Assembly (NCBI GenBank): GCA_902557155.1
Contig: CACDYR010000010.1
Location: 1-34,998, forward strand
Source: an uncultured Pelagibacteraceae bacterium
Lineage (GTDB): Bacteria; Pseudomonadota; Alphaproteobacteria; Pelagibacterales; Pelagibacteraceae
Length of the DNA stretch: 34,998 nucleotides
Direction: 5' to 3'
This document shows positions 32,980 through 34,998 of the stretch, piece by piece. The notes beneath the pieces were generated by a model. The model was not told the origin of the DNA, ran no database searches, and was given only the letters and a program-made list of their open reading frames with translations. Every line of letters starts with the position of its first letter. Position 1 is the stretch's first letter. The position numbers and the translations under genes are program-made.

Positions 32980-33957
32980 CTATTCAATACTATTTTTACT
33001 TAATAGTTCTTTATAAATGTTATTAACTCTGTGTACTTCTGTTGCGGTATTAAAATAACCTTCATATTCTATTTCTTCGGGTGTGACGTCAAAATGATAA
33101 TGTCCTGCATCTCTGTCATGTTCGTAAGAATGAAAATGAGTATGTTCACCAGACTCTCTTAGATTTAATTCTCCTCCAGTAGGATCACCAGTCCAAAGAA
33201 TAGAATAACATTGTAATTTTGGTCCAACTGGTTCATAAAATTGAAGAAAATCTTTTACACATTTCATTTGTTTTGGATCGTAATACTCGTGTTTGATATC
33301 TTTATAATCAGGTTGTACATGCGATCTTATTTTTCCATTTAATACTCTAAATACACCAGCAAGAGACAAATGTTCATTATCTTTGATTTTTAAATTTTTG
33401 GATAAAGAAGACCTCATTGCTTGAGGCAAAGAACCTTGTTCTCCACTTCTACCATTGATTTTTATTTTAATAACTTTTCCCTGTTTACCATCTGTATAAT
33501 AAATGTTTCCAAGTCCACCGTGTTTTTTTGCAGAATACTTTTCAACAATACATTTTTTGTCCGGACTTACTCTTGCTATTATTGACTTAGACTCATCAGT
33601 TATTAAGTTTTCATTAATAACTAATTCTCCACAATGACCATCTAAACATGACATTGCACCTGATCCAGCTCCTAAAGCATAAGATTTTTCAGAATCAATC
33701 ATTTTAGATATTTTTTGATAGTCAAATTCTGCACCAATAAATTTTGGATCATGCATATAAGGCTCTCCACCAACATCTATTATTTTTTGATTTCCGCTTA
33801 TTCCTTCTGATGGACAATCCCAATCTCTAAGATTAGGGCAATCTACAACTTCTACTTCAACGTTTTTGAAATTTTCAGACAATCCTTTTTTTAATGCATC
33901 TGAAATATCTTCTAATGGATAATCTTTAAAAGTTCCTTTTTCTATTTTTAATTGCAT
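32980..33957 (-). CDS. DUF1907 (C11orf54-like) zinc ester hydrolase homologue
   Basis: The 325-residue protein resembles, end to end, human C11orf54: EVEVVDCPNL (34-43), GISGNQKIIDVGGEPYM (52-68), YALGAGSG (93-100), CIVEKYS (136-142), GKVIKIKINGRSG (160-172), GKIRSHVQP (208-216) and HTHFHSYEHDRDAGHYHFD (272-290). The human structure binds zinc through three His in HTH...GH; here these are His272, His274 and His286, with a two-residue insert. The human protein has ester hydrolase activity. In this sugar-acid locus, a lactonase or ester hydrolase role is inferred. It is the first gene of an operon with the MarR-like and PanB-like genes. Confidence 0.85.
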   Translation of the reverse strand: MQLKIEKGTFKDYPLEDISDALKKGLSENFKNVEVEVVDCPNLRDWDCPSEGISGNQKIIDVGGEPYMHDPKFIGAEFDYQKISKMIDSEKSYALGAGSGAMSCLDGHCGELVINENLITDESKSIIARVSPDKKCIVEKYSAKKHGGLGNIYYTDGKQGKVIKIKINGRSGEQGSLPQAMRSSLSKNLKIKDNEHLSLAGVFRVLNGKIRSHVQPDYKDIKHEYYDPKQMKCVKDFLQFYEPVGPKLQCYSILWTGDPTGGELNLRESGEHTHFHSYEHDRDAGHYHFDVTPEEIEYEGYFNTATEVHRVNNIYKELLSKNSIE

Positions 33958-34045
33958 GAGTTCAATAAGCTATAATTTATTTTGCATAATGTCTATAGAT
34001 AATATATATAATTTCTATACATAAATAATTTTAAATAAGGTAACG
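33958..34045. promoter_or_regulatory. Divergent promoter region with an imperfect 32-base dyad
   Basis: The gap between the DUF1907 and PanE-like genes contains an imperfect palindrome at 33990-34021. Its half-sites are TGTCTATAGAT and, in reverse, TGTATAGAAAT around a TATATATA core (12 of 16 positions pair). It is a candidate operator, perhaps of the MarR-like regulator. AAGGTAACG before the plus-strand ATG at 34046 is a fair Shine-Dalgarno. Confidence 0.45.
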
Positions 34046-34990
34046 ATGATTAACAAAGATTTAAAAGTAGCTGTCCTTGGAGCAGGTGCAATGGGTTGCT
34101 TGTTTGGCGGTTTACTTGCTGAAAAAGGTTTAAATGTAATTTTAATTGATGTTTGGAAAGAGCATGTTGATGCAATTAATAAAGATGGTTTAAAGATGGA
34201 TGGACATGGCGGAGATCGAGTAATAAAAGTTAAAGCCACTTCAGATCCATCATCGTTAGATAAAGTAGATGCTGTAATAGTCATGTGTAAAGCTACAGCT
34301 TTAGAGCCAGCATTAAACAGTATTAAAAATATCATGGGAGATAAAACAGTATTTATGTCTTTTCAAAATGGTATTGGTCATGAAGCAATTATTCAAGGTA
34401 TTGTGGGTAATGAAAAAGTAATTGGTGGGACAACTACCCAAGCTTCAAATATTTTAGGACCAGGTCATATAATGAATCATGGTTCGTTACCATCTTGGAT
34501 TGGTGAATACGAAGGAGGAATTACTGATCGTATTAAAGAAATAGCAGATACTTTCACAGCACATAATCTTGAAATGATTGCTGCTGAAGATGTAAAGAAA
34601 AGAAAATGGATGAAGCTTTTTGCTTTAACAGCAATTGGACCATTATCTGCAATTTTTGATCTTCATCATACTGATTTATATATAAATAATAAAGCAAACG
34701 AAGTATCTCGAGGATTGGGTAAAGAAATAATTTTAGAAACTAGAGAAGTTGCGCTTGCAGATGGAGTTAATGTTTCTGAAGATGAATGTCTATTCATGTT
34801 CAATAAAATTGTAGATTCTATGCAAACTAACAAATCTTCAATGGCTTTTGATGTTCAATATAAAAGAAAAACTGAAATTGATTTTATTAGTGGTGCTGTT
34901 TCAAAAATAGGTAAAAAACATGGTGTTAAGACACCTTTAAATGATCTTATGTATAAAATGATTAAAGTGAAAGAAGGTATGTACAGCTAA
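34046..34990 (+). CDS. 2-dehydropantoate 2-reductase family protein (PanE/ApbA-like)
   Basis: The 314-residue NADP-dependent reductase has the Rossmann motif LGAGAMG (11-17), SFQNGIG (105-111), and WMKLF with the catalytic Lys190. The conserved NxxxNPLTA that follows in E. coli PanE is LTAIGPLSAI here, so an Asn is missing. PanE makes pantoate from ketopantoate, but the family has many members that act on other 2-keto acids. Its neighbour on the divergent operon is PanB-like. Because SAR11 generally lacks pantothenate synthesis and the PanB-like metal site is altered, a catabolic 2-keto/2-hydroxy acid role is more likely. It ends 8 bases before the window edge. Confidence 0.82.
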   Translation: MINKDLKVAVLGAGAMGCLFGGLLAEKGLNVILIDVWKEHVDAINKDGLKMDGHGGDRVIKVKATSDPSSLDKVDAVIVMCKATALEPALNSIKNIMGDKTVFMSFQNGIGHEAIIQGIVGNEKVIGGTTTQASNILGPGHIMNHGSLPSWIGEYEGGITDRIKEIADTFTAHNLEMIAAEDVKKRKWMKLFALTAIGPLSAIFDLHHTDLYINNKANEVSRGLGKEIILETREVALADGVNVSEDECLFMFNKIVDSMQTNKSSMAFDVQYKRKTEIDFISGAVSKIGKKHGVKTPLNDLMYKMIKVKEGMYS

Positions 34991-34998
34991 ATGCTCAG

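Noticed and set aside
34991..34998. ATG directly after the PanE-like stop as the start of another gene
   Set aside because: Only eight bases remain in the window, too few to support a call.
1..34998. tRNA, rRNA, CRISPR arrays, insertion sequences, integrases and long direct repeats
   Set aside because: None was seen on reading both strands; the hairpins found are short terminators or regulatory structures.

Overview
The window looks like a piece of a SAR11 (Pelagibacterales, Alphaproteobacteria) chromosome. It is very AT-rich, genes abut or overlap by a few bases, and it carries marker genes of that group: a DMSP demethylase (dmdA) and a sodium:solute symporter behind a TPP riboswitch (the thiV arrangement described for SAR11). 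No rRNA, tRNA, CRISPR array, transposase or phage gene was seen. The taxonomic call is an inference from gene content and style.

Layout. Bases 1-7400 are core-like: the first 15 codons of a divergent XRE-type regulator, an operator-like intergenic region, a 53-codon small ORF, isocitrate lyase (aceA), dmdA, a two-gene ABC-2 exporter, a periplasmic thioredoxin-like protein, thiV with its riboswitch, and two small proteins (one a secreted pentapeptide-repeat protein). Bases 7429-14405 form a minus-strand sugar operon: a glucose/mannose-type ABC importer (binding protein, two permeases, MalK-like ATPase), a XylB-like sugar dehydrogenase, aldose 1-epimerase and a frameshifted Gfo/Idh/MocA oxidoreductase. 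Bases 14598-19230 hold a TctCBA tripartite transporter followed by an SDR and a ROK sugar kinase, with a pdxA2-like gene divergent from it (19300-20295). Bases 20292-29393 are a second minus-strand operon: an IolD-like TPP enzyme, another Gfo/Idh/MocA protein, a 2-hydroxyacid dehydrogenase, a fructose/ribose-type ABC importer, an RbsD/FucU mutarotase, ribokinase and a second XylB-like SDR. Bases 29486-34990 hold an aldehyde dehydrogenase plus HpaI-type aldolase pair, a PanB-like protein, a MarR-like regulator, a DUF1907 (C11orf54-like) metallo-hydrolase and a PanE-like reductase.

Working together. From 7.4 kb to the end, the window reads as a carbohydrate and sugar-acid island with three uptake systems. 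Mutarotases (GalM, RbsD/FucU), two paralogous sugar 1-dehydrogenases, a candidate lactonase/esterase (DUF1907), a pyruvate aldolase and an aldehyde dehydrogenase could make most of a non-phosphorylative oxidative sugar pathway. A sugar-acid dehydratase is not in the window. This pathway is an inference.

Regulatory structure is unusually visible for so compact a genome: a TPP riboswitch whose 3' end is the ribosome binding site, a mutually exclusive terminator/SD-sequestering pair ahead of dmdA, strong hairpins after each of the three solute-binding-protein genes (one inside the next reading frame), and three of four convergent gene pairs sharing a CTAA stop overlap.
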